From Corynebacterium spheniscorum (lineage in GTDB: Bacteria; Actinomycetota; Actinomycetes; Mycobacteriales; Mycobacteriaceae), in assembly GCF_900113445.1 (NCBI RefSeq), contig NZ_FOPJ01000003.1, positions 62,001 through 126,000 on the forward strand: a stretch of 64,000 bases of DNA, read 5' to 3'. Made by a program: the position numbers and the translations under genes. This document shows, one piece after another, positions 46,257-55,020 of this stretch. The first letter of the stretch is position 1, and each line of letters opens with the position of its first letter. A model generated the notes under the pieces. It was not told the DNA's origin. It did not search any database and saw only the letters and a program-made list of their open reading frames with translations.

Positions 46257-47030
46257 TTAGTGCTGAATGTCGTAGTCCTCTACCCCACCAATGCGCGAGA
46301 AGGGATAGATAATAAATTGCACTTTGCCGCGGATATTTTCCCTCGGAATAGTGCCCTGCTCGGCATCCCCAGTATGGAAGCGCGAATCAAGCGAGTTCGT
46401 GCGATTATCGCCCATCATGAAGTAATGGTCCTCCGGCACGGTAATCGGCCCGAAATAGGGGCCACCGCATTCCTCCGAACCAGTCGCCGGATTCGGCGGG
46501 TAATACAGCGGATGCAAGGTATAGGAATCATCAACCTTCTTGCCATCCACCATGATCCCCGGGTCACCTTCTTGGCAGCTCACAGTCTGCCCACCAGTGG
46601 CAATAATCCTTTTCACCAGATCATTTTCATCCGGCGCAACCAGACCCACATAGGACCCAAGATTTTGCACAGCCCTTAATGCCGGGTTCGCAGAACGCTG
46701 CGACACAAAAGTGGTGTCCCAAGACTCCGTGCCCTTAAAAACAATCACATCCCCCGGCTCAGGGTCGCTAAACCGGTAGCTGAGTTTATCCACCGCAATC
46801 CGATCCCCCACGCAACCTTCACACCCATGCAGAGTCGGTTCCATCGACTGACTCGGAATCACATACACCCGCCCCACAAAGGTCTGCAGAAGAAACACCA
46901 GCAGCATCGTCAACACCACGATGACCGGAATCTCTACATACCAAGGCAGCGACTTCTCTTTTTCCGGCTGTCCGCCAGCCGTCACATCATTCGAGGTCGC
47001 TTCATTAAAGGGCACGTCACTATGAGTCAC
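46257..47030 (-). CDS. lepB: Type I signal peptidase
   Basis: About 257 residues. One transmembrane helix (VEIPVIVVLTMLLVFLLQTF) near 29-48, then the catalytic Ser in IPSQSMEPTL near 58 and the general base Lys in LVKRIIATGGQ near 135, followed by GDNRTNSLDSR. The loop GCEGCVGD holds two cysteines. Start uncertain: GTG at 47030 gives a normal cytoplasmic tail (MTHSDVPFNEATS); GTG at 47048 is possible, and the frame from 47168 adds an unlikely leader. It cleaves signal peptides on the outer face of the membrane. Confidence 0.9.
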   Translation of the reverse strand: MTHSDVPFNEATSNDVTAGGQPEKEKSLPWYVEIPVIVVLTMLLVFLLQTFVGRVYVIPSQSMEPTLHGCEGCVGDRIAVDKLSYRFSDPEPGDVIVFKGTESWDTTFVSQRSANPALRAVQNLGSYVGLVAPDENDLVKRIIATGGQTVSCQEGDPGIMVDGKKVDDSYTLHPLYYPPNPATGSEECGGPYFGPITVPEDHYFMMGDNRTNSLDSRFHTGDAEQGTIPRENIRGKVQFIIYPFSRIGGVEDYDIQH

Positions 47031-47130
47031 GTTGAGGAAGCCTAGCACTTTAAGCTGTGATCCCTGCGGATATAACCGCCCCCTCCCACGTCCCACGCAG
47101 ATAAGCTGCGGCACCAGGCTCTGTGCTGTG

Positions 47131-47210
47131 CTCTTTGCTTTCCTTGAGATCCTGGGGTTGGGCACCACAGGCCCGCTGAAGGCGGGTAAGAAGCTGGGGT
47201 TTGCCGCGCC
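47131..47210 (-). repeat. Dispersed intergenic element, copy C
   Basis: On the minus strand: GGCGCGGCAAACCCCAGC, TTCTT, hairpin CCCGC-CTTCA-GCGGG, AACCCCAGGATCTCA, AGGAAAGCAAAG. The first block shares 18 of 20 bases with copy B at 52628. Located 100 bases before lepB. Confidence 0.5.
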
Positions 47211-47334
47211 TTATTCGTTTTCGAACGCGAGTAGCCCGGGGCTAATAACCTGAGTTCTTCCGGGAGCCCGCATGATCGGAACGCTATCGACCCCACGCAT
47301 CACATCCTCGCTCATCTTCCACCTGAACCGATCA

Positions 47335-47451
47335 CTAGCGCGATGGCAGGACGGCGGGGTAGACAACCCGACAGAAATCAGTAATACGGGATAGGTCAGC
47401 TCTCAGGGACGTGCCACTTCGGCATCGGCCTGGGGGCGTTTGCTTTGTCAT
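47335..47451 (-). CDS. Possible 38-residue small protein
   Basis: A short frame between rplS and lepB. ATG at 47451 has GGAG eight bases upstream. The peptide begins MTKQTPPGRCRSG and ends VVYPAVLPSR; it is basic, with no membrane segment and no family recognised. Its first seven codons overlap one arm of the 173-bp nested inverted repeat, which could block translation. Might be a leader peptide or chance; no comparative data. Confidence 0.3.
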   Translation of the reverse strand: MTKQTPPGRCRSGTSLRADLSRITDFCRVVYPAVLPSR

Positions 47452-47601
47452 GGCAATTCTCCAGGTGCGGGGTTAGTTAAGTGCCTGTTTTCGGGGTAAC
47501 CGCTGGTGGGGGAACAAGATTGCCCGGGGCCAGACACACATTTTGCTACTTAACTCCTGTTCGACCTTCGCACCGCTGCGGAAATGACAAACGCCCCCAG
47601 G
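47429..47601 (-). repeat. 173-bp nested inverted repeat between rplS and lepB
   Basis: Outer arms: CCTGGGGGCGTTTG at 47429-47442 (then CTTTGTCAT to 47451) and ATGACAAACGCCCCCAGG at 47584-47601; 14 perfect pairs plus TCAT/ATGA. Second arms AGTTAAGT at 47475-47482 and ACTTAACT at 47548-47555. The interior is GC-rich (GCCCGGGGC). One outer arm is also the 3' arm of the rplS terminator. Could be a MITE-like insertion or an RNA switch. Confidence 0.55.
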
Positions 47602-47630
47602 GCCACCGCAAAGGCGGGGCGCTGAGGGCG
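47592..47630 (-). terminator. Terminator of rplS
   Basis: CGCCCCCAG at 47592-47600 pairs with CTGAGGGCG at 47622-47630 (one G-U), with an inner CCGC/GCGG stem. On the minus strand TTTGTCATTT follows. Fifteen bases after the rplS stop. Confidence 0.7.
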
Positions 47631-47644
47631 AGAGGCGAGAAAGC

Positions 47645-47986
47645 TTAGCGCTTTTCCTTGATCTTGGCGGCCTTGCCGCGCAGATCGCGCAGGTAGTACA
47701 GCTTGGCGCGACGGACGCGGCCACGGCGCACAACCTCGATGCGATCGATGTTCGGGGAGTGAACCGGGAAGGTACGCTCCACACCGATGCCGAAGGAGAC
47801 CTTACGCACGGTAAAGGTTTCGCGGATGCCGCCACCCTGGCGGCGAATAACAACACCCTTGAACAGCTGGGTACGGGTGGTCTTACCTTCGATAACCTTG
47901 ACCCAAACGTCGAGGGTATCGCCGGCGCGGAACTCGGGGATATCGTCGCGCAGGGAGGCTGCATCGACCTTATCGAGAATGTTCAT
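47645..47986 (-). CDS. rplS: 50S ribosomal protein L19
   Basis: A 113-residue L19 at the 30S-50S interface. Seen: [41 protein letters not shown] and [24 protein letters not shown] precedes the ATG. It has a 140-base leader after the tex stop with no recognised L19 autoregulatory motif. In most actinobacteria it follows trmD directly; here tex sits between them. Confidence 0.97.
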   Translation of the reverse strand: MNILDKVDAASLRDDIPEFRAGDTLDVWVKVIEGKTTRTQLFKGVVIRRQGGGIRETFTVRKVSFGIGVERTFPVHSPNIDRIEVVRRGRVRRAKLYYLRDLRGKAAKIKEKR

Positions 47987-48127
47987 AACAATCCTTCACT
48001 TTTTCTGATCAGAGGACCCTGGCGGCCTAACGCTCGTGCCGGTTCATGACCACGACATATGTGTGCGCCTGATCTAGCTCGCAGGCAACCCAAGCATTAT
48101 TGCATGTAGGCCTACACCTTTCAAACT

Positions 48128-50449
48128 CTAGAACCCAGCCTTCTTCAGGGCTTCCGCCAAGGCACTGTTCTGGGGTTTCTGGGCGCCTTGTTGGCCGCCA
48201 CTTCGCCCAGCTTGTTGGCCACGTCCCTGGCCACGCCCTTGGCCCCGGTTTTGACCCCCGCGTTGGCCACCACGCGGCTTCTGCCGTGAACCACCGCTAC
48301 GCGAACCAGCACCAGAATCACCAGATTCCGGCTCATCCTCCAGGCGCATGCTTAGCCCAATGCGCTGGCGATCCACATCGACCTCCAGCACCTTCACCTT
48401 CACTACCTGTCCGGAACGCACCACATCATGCGGGTCCTTAACAAAGTGATTCGCCATCGCTGAGACATGCACCAAACCGTCTTGGTGCACCCCCACATCC
48501 ACGAAGGCCCCGAAAGCCGCCACATTGGTGACGGTGCCTTCAAGCACCATCCCCGGCTGCAAATCAGAGATCTTCTCCACGCCTTCTTTAAAGGTCGCGG
48601 TACTAAACTCCGGTCGCGGATCACGGCCTGGTTTATCCAACTCCGCAATAATGTCGCTCACCGTCGGCACCCCATGGATCTCATCCACAAAGTCTTCTGC
48701 CCGCAGGCGCTGCAACACCGAAGAGTTACCAATCAACTCCGCCACCGAGCATCCCGTAGCCTCTGAAATACGGCGCACCACCGCATAGGCTTCTGGGTGC
48801 ACTGCTGAAGCATCCAAAGGCTCTGCGCCATGGATCCTCAAGAAACCTGCGCACTGCTCAAAAGCCTTCGGCCCTAATCGCGGAACCTTCTTTAATTCCT
48901 TGCGATTATTAAACTCACCGTGTTCATCGCGGTAGGCCACAATATTCTTCGCCAAGGTGGCAGTCACCCCAGCTACGCGCTCTAAAAGCGGCGCGCTGGC
49001 GGTATTGACATCCACCCCAACCGCATTCACGGCATCTTCCACCACACCATTAAGGGTTTTCGCTAAAGCCACCTGGTTCACATCATGCTGGTATTGCCCC
49101 ACCCCAATGGACTTGGGATCAATCTTCACCAATTCCGCCAAGGGATCCTGCAACCGCCGCGCAATGGATACCGCCCCGCGCAAAGACACATCCATATCCG
49201 GGAATTCCTGCGCCGCGATCTCCGAGGCCGAATACACCGATGCCCCAGATTCACTGACCACCACCGGGGTAATCTTCCCACCGGCTTGCTTAATCAACCC
49301 CGCAACCTCGGCACCAAGTTTCTCGGTTTCCCGCGATGCGGTGCCATTACCAATCGCCATTAACTCCACGCGGTGCTGTGCACACACATGTGCCAGCTTT
49401 TGCACCGCCTCCGACCAGCGGTTCTGCGGTTGGTGCGGATACACAATCACGGTATCCAGCACCTTCCCGGTGCCATCAACCACCGCGCACTTCACGCCAT
49501 TTCTAAACCCCGGGTCCAACCCAATGGTGGCGCGCTGCCCGGCCGGTGCCGCCAAGAGCACATCTCTTAAATTCTTCTTAAATACCTCCAATGCGCCTTC
49601 CTCAGCCTTTTCCTTCAACCGCATCCGCACATCCAAAGCCGAAGAAACCTCAAGTTTCGTGCGCCACCCCCACCGCACCGCATCCGCCACAAAAGAATTC
49701 GCGGTATCCACATCAAAATGCGAGGCAATCATCCCCTGATATTCGGCATCCTCCCCCGCATTCAGATTCAGCCGCAACACCCCTTCTTTTTCACCCCGCA
49801 ACAACGCCAAAATCCGATGCGAAGGCAAATCCACAAAACTCTCCGAGAAATCAAAATAATCTCGGAATTTCGCGCCGCTGTTTTCCTGGCCTTCTACCAC
49901 CGAGGCTTCCATCACCCCAGTGCGATACATCTTCTCGCGCACCTCCCCCACCAAATCCGCATCGGTGGCAAACTCCTCCACCAAAATCGCCCGCGCCCCC
50001 TCTTTCACAGCCTGCGCATCCGGGTAGGCCTCCGAGAAATACTTACTCAGATCCGCATCCTCAGATTCCACCAACTCCCGCAGTGCCGGCTCCAACCCGG
50101 CTTCCCGTGCGGCATCGGCCTTGGTGCGCCGCTTCTTCTTATAGGGCAGATACAAATCCTCCAGCCGCGCCTTGGTCTCACACCCCTCAATCAGCGCGCG
50201 CAGCGTCTCAGTGAGCTTCCCCTGCTCCTCAATCGCCGCGATCACCACCGCCTTGCGATCCTCTAGCTCCCGCAGATACCCGAGCCGCTCCTCCAGCGCG
50301 CGCAGCTGCGTATCATCCAGCCCGCCGGTCAGCTCCTTGCGATAGCGCGCAATAAAGGGCACCGTATTGCCCTCATCGAGTAGCTGAATCGCGGCACGAA
50401 TATTTTCTGCAGGCACACCCAGTTCACGGGCGATGGTCGAGACAATCAT
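48128..50449 (-). CDS. tex: Tex family RNA-binding transcriptional accessory protein
   Basis: A 773-residue Tex/YhgF protein: N-terminal helix-turn-helix bundle (RELGVPAENIRAAIQLLDEGNTVPFIARYRKE), YqgF/RuvX-like RNase H fold (TIGLDPGFRNGVKCAVVD), two helix-hairpin-helix motifs (LLERVAGVTATLAKNIVAYR) and a C-terminal S1 domain near 655-725 (GTVTNVAAFGAFVDVGVHQDG). The last 45 residues form an Arg/Gly/Gln-rich tail (GGQNRGQGRGQGRGQQ). Members bind nucleic acid and affect transcription and RNA turnover. Start at ATG 50449 without a strong ribosome site; 16 bases after trmD, so likely cotranscribed. Confidence 0.95.
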   Translation of the reverse strand: MIVSTIARELGVPAENIRAAIQLLDEGNTVPFIARYRKELTGGLDDTQLRALEERLGYLRELEDRKAVVIAAIEEQGKLTETLRALIEGCETKARLEDLYLPYKKKRRTKADAAREAGLEPALRELVESEDADLSKYFSEAYPDAQAVKEGARAILVEEFATDADLVGEVREKMYRTGVMEASVVEGQENSGAKFRDYFDFSESFVDLPSHRILALLRGEKEGVLRLNLNAGEDAEYQGMIASHFDVDTANSFVADAVRWGWRTKLEVSSALDVRMRLKEKAEEGALEVFKKNLRDVLLAAPAGQRATIGLDPGFRNGVKCAVVDGTGKVLDTVIVYPHQPQNRWSEAVQKLAHVCAQHRVELMAIGNGTASRETEKLGAEVAGLIKQAGGKITPVVVSESGASVYSASEIAAQEFPDMDVSLRGAVSIARRLQDPLAELVKIDPKSIGVGQYQHDVNQVALAKTLNGVVEDAVNAVGVDVNTASAPLLERVAGVTATLAKNIVAYRDEHGEFNNRKELKKVPRLGPKAFEQCAGFLRIHGAEPLDASAVHPEAYAVVRRISEATGCSVAELIGNSSVLQRLRAEDFVDEIHGVPTVSDIIAELDKPGRDPRPEFSTATFKEGVEKISDLQPGMVLEGTVTNVAAFGAFVDVGVHQDGLVHVSAMANHFVKDPHDVVRSGQVVKVKVLEVDVDRQRIGLSMRLEDEPESGDSGAGSRSGGSRQKPRGGQRGGQNRGQGRGQGRGQQAGRSGGQQGAQKPQNSALAEALKKAGF

Positions 50450-50465
50450 CCCGCTGAGTCTACTA

Positions 50466-51299
50466 TTAGCTTTGCTCGAGATCCGCCGGCGAGATAGTGC
50501 CTTCCTTCAGCGCCCGGGTTATCAGGTCAGGCCGCACCTTTTTTGTTCGCGCAACTGAGTTTGACTTACGGAAGGCCTCAATCAGCTTATGATTACCGCT
50601 GAGCAGCACTTCTGGTATCTCCAGGCCACGCCACACGCGTGGCTTGGTGTAGCAGGGTCCTTCTAAAAGCCCATCGGAAAAACTATCTTCCTCATGGCTA
50701 CGCCGATTCCCCAACACCCCGGGGATGAGGCGCACAATCGCCTCGCTCATCACCAATACCGCCACTTCCCCACCGATGAGCACATAATCACCGATCGAGA
50801 CTTCCCGCACGCGGTAGCGTTTCTTGGCGTCTTCAAATACCCGCTGATCAATCCCTTCATAGCGGCCACAAGCAAACACAATGTGCTCTTCGGTAGACCA
50901 TGCCTGCGCATCAGCTTGGGTAAAAGGTGCACCTGCTGGGGTGGGAACAATCAGTAGTGGGAGTTCCGAGTCTTCCTTCGCCTCATAGGCTTTCGGCTCG
51001 ATACCTTCAAGTTCATCATGACGCGGCCGATTTAAGTGCGCTTCCGCGGATTCCAGGTTCGCCGGTACCTTCTTTGCCGCCACATCATCTAAAGCCGGAC
51101 CCCACACCGTGGGCATCATCACCATGCCGGGGCCACCGCCAGCTGGGGAATCATCTACCGAGCGGTGCTTATCTTCAGCCCAATTCCTGAGATCATGTAC
51201 ACCTACTTCTAGGCGGCCTTGTTCGATCGCCTTGCCCAATAGGGCGTGCCGCATGGGCTCTAGGTACTCCGGGAAGATCGTGATGACATCAATGCGCAT
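50466..51299 (-). CDS. trmD: tRNA (guanine37-N1)-methyltransferase
   Basis: A 277-residue SPOUT-class (trefoil knot) enzyme that methylates G37 of tRNAs reading CNN codons, preventing frameshifts. Seen: MRIDVITIFPEYLEPMRHAL at the start, HRSVDDSPAGGGPGMVM, FACGRYEGIDQRV, SIGDYVLIGGEVAVLVM (knot and SAM site) and DSFSDGLLEGPCYTKP. Extra insertion around 75-110 compared with Escherichia coli. The start overlaps the rimM stop (TAATG). Confidence 0.97.
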   Translation of the reverse strand: MRIDVITIFPEYLEPMRHALLGKAIEQGRLEVGVHDLRNWAEDKHRSVDDSPAGGGPGMVMMPTVWGPALDDVAAKKVPANLESAEAHLNRPRHDELEGIEPKAYEAKEDSELPLLIVPTPAGAPFTQADAQAWSTEEHIVFACGRYEGIDQRVFEDAKKRYRVREVSIGDYVLIGGEVAVLVMSEAIVRLIPGVLGNRRSHEEDSFSDGLLEGPCYTKPRVWRGLEIPEVLLSGNHKLIEAFRKSNSVARTKKVRPDLITRALKEGTISPADLEQS

Positions 51300-51805
51300 T
51301 AGAGATCCAGCAGCCCTTCCGGCGGGTCAATGGTCACATGCCCGGTATAAAGATCAACCTCCGGCACAATCTGATGCACAAAAGGCACCAACGCTGTTTT
51401 CCCCCCAAGATCTACCTCTAATAAGGTGCCCGCCGGCCCATGCTGCACATCTGCTACTTCCCCAAGGTGTGCACCTTGAACATCCAGTACCTTTAGGCCA
51501 ATGAGCTCATGATCATAGAAGCCTTCTTCATCTTCCTCCTCACGCTCTAGGGGCTCGGCGAAAAAGCGCATGCCGCGGAGGCTTTCCGCGGCGGTGCGAT
51601 CCGGGATTTCCTCGAAGGTAATCAAAAGCCGATTCTGGTGCGCGCGCACCGCTTTAATGGTTAGCTGCGTTTCCTTATTACCCTGGCGGCCGGCTAAGAC
51701 CTCGCCTAGGGCAAAGCGGATTTCTGGTTCATCGGTGGTGGGTTCAATGGCTACCTCACCTTTGATTCCATGCGGCTTGATAACACGCCCGATCATGAGT
51801 TCCAT
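51299..51805 (-). CDS. rimM: Ribosome maturation factor RimM
   Basis: A 168-residue RimM, which assists maturation of the 30S head near S19. N-terminal RimM barrel (IGRVIKPHGIKGEVAIEPTTD) and C-terminal PRC-barrel (EEGFYDHELIGLKVLDVQGAHLG, split around residue 100). Start ATG at 51805, since the longer open frame runs antisense through deoD. Diverges from deoD; 65 bases between the starts. Confidence 0.96.
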   Translation of the reverse strand: MELMIGRVIKPHGIKGEVAIEPTTDEPEIRFALGEVLAGRQGNKETQLTIKAVRAHQNRLLITFEEIPDRTAAESLRGMRFFAEPLEREEEDEEGFYDHELIGLKVLDVQGAHLGEVADVQHGPAGTLLEVDLGGKTALVPFVHQIVPEVDLYTGHVTIDPPEGLLDL

Positions 51806-51871
51806 GGGCGTTACCTTACCGCGATAGCTAGCCTGGGAAGAGACACCCTGTTGAAAGGAAGCATCCCCGCC

Positions 51872-52600
51872 ATGTCTAGCAACTCGCAGTCGCACGCCAC
51901 CCCACATATTGACCCCAAGGGCCGCCCCATCGCGGAGACCGTGCTGCTGCCCGGCGATCCGCTGCGCGCCAAGTTCATTGCCGATACTTACCTCGAGGAT
52001 GTTGTCCAATTCAACGAGGTCCGCAATATGCTCGGCTACACCGGCACCTATGAAGGCACCGAAGTCTCCGTTATGGGATCCGGTATGGGGATTCCCTCTG
52101 CTTCCCTCTATGCCTGGGAGCTCATTAATGTCTTCGGCACCAAGAAACTTATCCGGGTGGGCTCCTGCGGCAGCCTCCAAAAAGACATTGACACCTATGA
52201 GATCATTGTTGCCCAGGGGGCGTGTACGGATTCACGCTTTATTGAGCAATACAACCTACCTGGTAGCTACGCGCCCATTGCGTCATGGAATCTGCTCAAT
52301 AACTTCCAAAAAGAAGCCGAAGCCAAGGGCGTGCGCACCCATGTGGGCAATATTCTTTCCTCCGATGTTTTCTATAACCCGGATAACACCGTCCCGGCGC
52401 GCTGGGCAGCTATGGGGGTACTTGGCGTAGAGATGGAATCTGCTGGGCTTTATGCGGTGGCGGCTTCCTGCGGTGCGGAGGCTTTAGGTGTGTTCACAGT
52501 TTCCGACAACTTAGTTACCGGAGCGCAAACCACTGCTGAGGAACGCCAAACCGCGTTTACCACCATGATGGAGCTGGCGCTGCCACTGGCCAGAGCCTAA
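51872..52600 (+). CDS. deoD: Purine-nucleoside phosphorylase, DeoD type
   Basis: A 242-residue hexameric-type PNP that splits purine (deoxy)ribonucleosides into base and (deoxy)ribose-1-phosphate. Seen: LLPGDPLRAKFIADTYLED, GSGMGIPSASLYAWEL, RVGSCGSLQ with the phosphate Arg, and EMESAGLYAVAASCGAEAL (purine and ribose binding). ATG at 51872 with GAAAGGA upstream at long spacing. It opens the nucleoside catabolism island on its left side and converges with the phosphosugar mutase gene. Confidence 0.96.
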   Translation: MSSNSQSHATPHIDPKGRPIAETVLLPGDPLRAKFIADTYLEDVVQFNEVRNMLGYTGTYEGTEVSVMGSGMGIPSASLYAWELINVFGTKKLIRVGSCGSLQKDIDTYEIIVAQGACTDSRFIEQYNLPGSYAPIASWNLLNNFQKEAEAKGVRTHVGNILSSDVFYNPDNTVPARWAAMGVLGVEMESAGLYAVAASCGAEALGVFTVSDNLVTGAQTTAEERQTAFTTMMELALPLARA

Positions 52601-52627
52601 GCTACTCGCGTTAAAAAATTTTTTTTA

Positions 52628-52711
52628 GGTGTGGCAAGCCCCAGCTTCTTGCTGGCGCTGAGCTGGGGTGCGCACCGCAACACACGGATCTCGGGGGAAG
52701 CAAAATAAATC
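52628..52711 (+). repeat. Dispersed intergenic element, copy B
   Basis: Starts GGTGTGGCAAGCCCCAGC, TTCTT, has a hairpin AGCTGGGG paired with CCCCAGCT (52639-52646/52661-52668), then GGATCTCGGGGGAAGCAAAA. Between convergent deoD and the mutase gene, upstream of the terminator. Confidence 0.5.
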
Positions 52712-52737
52712 CCGCACCACCTGTGAGTGCGGGATTT
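52707..52737. terminator. Terminator between deoD and the phosphosugar mutase gene
   Basis: AAATCCCGCAC at 52707-52717 pairs with GTGCGGGATTT at 52727-52737, followed by TTG on the plus strand and TATTTTGC on the minus strand. Works in both directions. Confidence 0.85.
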
Positions 52738-52747
52738 TTGGGTGGGG

Positions 52748-54364
52748 CTAGCTCAATGCACTGCGGAGATCCTTCAGCAGGCCCTGCATGCGCTGATCTG
52801 CGAGGGCGGGGTCCTGATCGATGGTCTCGAGGTAGCACTTGAGCTTCGGCTCCGTACCTGAAGGCCTGATAATGACGCGGGAATCATCGGCGGTGCGCAG
52901 CATCAGCCCGGGGGTGCCCGGTAGCCCATGGAAACCGTGTGCGAGGTTGGTGGTTTCCACGACCGGCGAGCCGGCGAGGTGTTGCGGGGGATGTGCCTGC
53001 ACGCGCTGAAGAAGCGGCATGATCTGCGAAGAATCCTCAAACCTCAAGGTCAGCGGCTCGGTGCGGAAGTATCCGTACTTCTGGTAGATCTCATCTAGCT
53101 GCTCGAGGAGGGTCTTGCCGGTGGCGTGTAGCCGGGCGGCGAGGTCCGCCATCCTCAGGCAGGCACTAATGCCATCTTTATCGCGCACAAACTCCGGGTC
53201 CGTGCAATAGCCCAGCGCCTCTTCATAGCCGAAACTTAGCTGCGGCACCCGGCCAATCCACTTGAAACCAGTAAGCGTGGGTTCGCTTTTAAGCCCATGG
53301 GCCTGCGCAATATGGCTGAGCAGGCGGGAGCTCACAATGGAACAGGCCATGGTGCCGGATGCCTGTAAGGCCATGTCCTCACCCAACAGGGCACCCACAT
53401 TATCGCCGCTGAGTTGCTGCCAAGAATCCCCGGTGCGTACCGCCACCGAGCAGCGGTCCGCATCTGGATCCAAGGCTAAGACGATGCCAGCGCCCTGCTG
53501 GGAGCCTTCTTCATAAGCCAAGTCCAAGGCCCCGGCTTCTTCCGGGTTGGGGAAAGCAACGGTGGGGAAGTCTGGGTCTGGTTGCTGTTGCTGCGCTACC
53601 GGATAGACCTTGCTAAACCCGACGCGACGCAGTGCCTCAACCAGCAGCGTGCCGCCCACACCATGCATGGCGGTGAGCACCATTGGGTAATCCGAGTTAC
53701 CTTCCACCAGACTGCAGGTGCGCTGAAGATAGCGCTGAGTAACCTCATCTCCTAGCGGGCGGATGAGCTCTCGGTTACGGGGGACCTGGTCGGCTGGTGG
53801 GGCGGCAGCGATCTGCTCACTGATTTCTTTATCAGCCGGGGAGATGAGCTGCACGCCGCGCTGATAATCGTGCTCGCAGATACGCCCGCCGAGGTAGACC
53901 TTGTAGCCATTATCCGGGGCGGGATTATGGCTGGCAGTAATCATCACCGCGGCATCCGCCTTGAGATCACGGCAAGCAAAGGCCGTAATCGGGGTGGGCA
54001 GTTGGGCGGGCAGGAGATGCACAATGCAGCCGGCAGCCGACAGGGTTTCCGCGGTGGCCTGCTGGAAGGCGGCAGAGCCATGGCGGGCATCGCAGCCCAC
54101 CACTACTTCTGGGCGTTCGACCTGGTTGTTCAACCAGGCTGCAAGCCCGGCGGTGGTGCGGGTAACGGTGGCAATATTCATGCCATTTTCCCCGGCGCGC
54201 ACCCGCGCCCTTAAACCGGCGGTGCCGAAGCTTAAGGGGCCGGAAAAGCGATCTTCTAGCTCAGCGTGCTCGCCGCTATCGATAAGTGCCTGCAATTCCG
54301 CGCGGGCCTTAGGGTCAGGGTCGTGCGCGATCCATTGGCGGGCGCGCTCTATTACTCCACTCAC
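52748..54364 (-). CDS. Phospho-sugar mutase (phosphopentomutase-like PGM/PMM family)
   Basis: A 538-residue alpha-D-phosphohexomutase family enzyme. Seen: catalytic phosphoserine loop [14 protein letters not shown] near 140-153, metal loop [11 protein letters not shown] near 298-308, sugar loop GYEEALGY near 382 and phosphate loop [10 protein letters not shown] near 508. Being co-located and translationally overlapped (GTGA) with deoC in a deoxynucleoside cluster, it probably interconverts (deoxy)ribose-1-phosphate and -5-phosphate, as shown for related PGM-family phosphopentomutases. The exact sugar is an inference; glucose or mannose phosphate is possible. Confidence 0.88.
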   Translation of the reverse strand: MSGVIERARQWIAHDPDPKARAELQALIDSGEHAELEDRFSGPLSFGTAGLRARVRAGENGMNIATVTRTTAGLAAWLNNQVERPEVVVGCDARHGSAAFQQATAETLSAAGCIVHLLPAQLPTPITAFACRDLKADAAVMITASHNPAPDNGYKVYLGGRICEHDYQRGVQLISPADKEISEQIAAAPPADQVPRNRELIRPLGDEVTQRYLQRTCSLVEGNSDYPMVLTAMHGVGGTLLVEALRRVGFSKVYPVAQQQQPDPDFPTVAFPNPEEAGALDLAYEEGSQQGAGIVLALDPDADRCSVAVRTGDSWQQLSGDNVGALLGEDMALQASGTMACSIVSSRLLSHIAQAHGLKSEPTLTGFKWIGRVPQLSFGYEEALGYCTDPEFVRDKDGISACLRMADLAARLHATGKTLLEQLDEIYQKYGYFRTEPLTLRFEDSSQIMPLLQRVQAHPPQHLAGSPVVETTNLAHGFHGLPGTPGLMLRTADDSRVIIRPSGTEPKLKCYLETIDQDPALADQRMQGLLKDLRSALS

Positions 54365-55005
54365 TTAGAAGCACCCTTAATAATGGCTGCCGAGGCGGAG
54401 CACCCCAGGCGGCTAGCGCCAGCATCGATCATCTTTTGAGCAGTTTCAAAGTCGCGGATGCCGCCGGAGGCTTTAATGCCTAGCCGCCCACCCACGGCTT
54501 TGTGCATGAGTTCCACCGCATGCACGCTGGCGCCGCCGGCGGGGTGGAAACCGGTGGAGGTTTTGACGAACTCTGCACCGGCGCGTTCTGCGGCTAGGCA
54601 GCATTCGGTGATCTGTTCATCGCTGAGTGCAGCGGTTTCCAAGATCACTTTGAGTAAGACGTTCTTGGGGAGGGCTTCGCGTACGGCACGGATATCTGCT
54701 TCTACGGCGGCGAAGTCATTGCTGCAGGCGTGGGCGAGGTTAATCACCATATCGACTTCATCAGCGCCGCGCTTGGCTGAATCAGCTGCTTCGGCTGCTT
54801 TGATGGCGCTGTGGTGCGCGCCGGAGGGAAAACCGCACACGGTGGCGACTTTGAGGCCTTCCGGGACCTCTACTGGCAGCGTGCTAGGCGATACGCACAC
54901 CGAGAAGGTTTGCAGGCGGGCTGCTTCTTCAACAAGTGCGCGGACATCCTCTGCGGTGGCTTCGGGTTTGAGCAGGGTGTGGTCAATGAAGGAGGCGATA
55001 TTCAT
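54361..55005 (-). CDS. deoC: Deoxyribose-phosphate aldolase
   Basis: A 214-residue class I aldolase cleaving 2-deoxyribose-5-phosphate to glyceraldehyde-3-phosphate and acetaldehyde. Seen: [15 protein letters not shown], the catalytic Lys in [15 protein letters not shown] near 148, and the second Lys in [13 protein letters not shown]. Overlaps the mutase gene by four bases and follows deoA by 15 bases, so deoA-deoC-mutase form one operon. Confidence 0.97.
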   Translation of the reverse strand: MNIASFIDHTLLKPEATAEDVRALVEEAARLQTFSVCVSPSTLPVEVPEGLKVATVCGFPSGAHHSAIKAAEAADSAKRGADEVDMVINLAHACSNDFAAVEADIRAVREALPKNVLLKVILETAALSDEQITECCLAAERAGAEFVKTSTGFHPAGGASVHAVELMHKAVGGRLGIKASGGIRDFETAQKMIDAGASRLGCSASAAIIKGASK

Positions 55006-55020
55006 GGCTGGTATGGGCTC

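Noticed and set aside
47335..47451. TPP riboswitch in the rplS-lepB gap, suggested by CCTGAGAGCTGACC
   Set aside because: The CTGAGA block is present, but the second conserved block (ACCTGAT...TAATACC...GCGTAGGGA) is missing on either strand, and no thiamine gene follows.
48001..48127. Possible ribosomal L19 leader motif before rplS
   Set aside because: Only weak, non-nested pairings were visible and no consensus was recognised.
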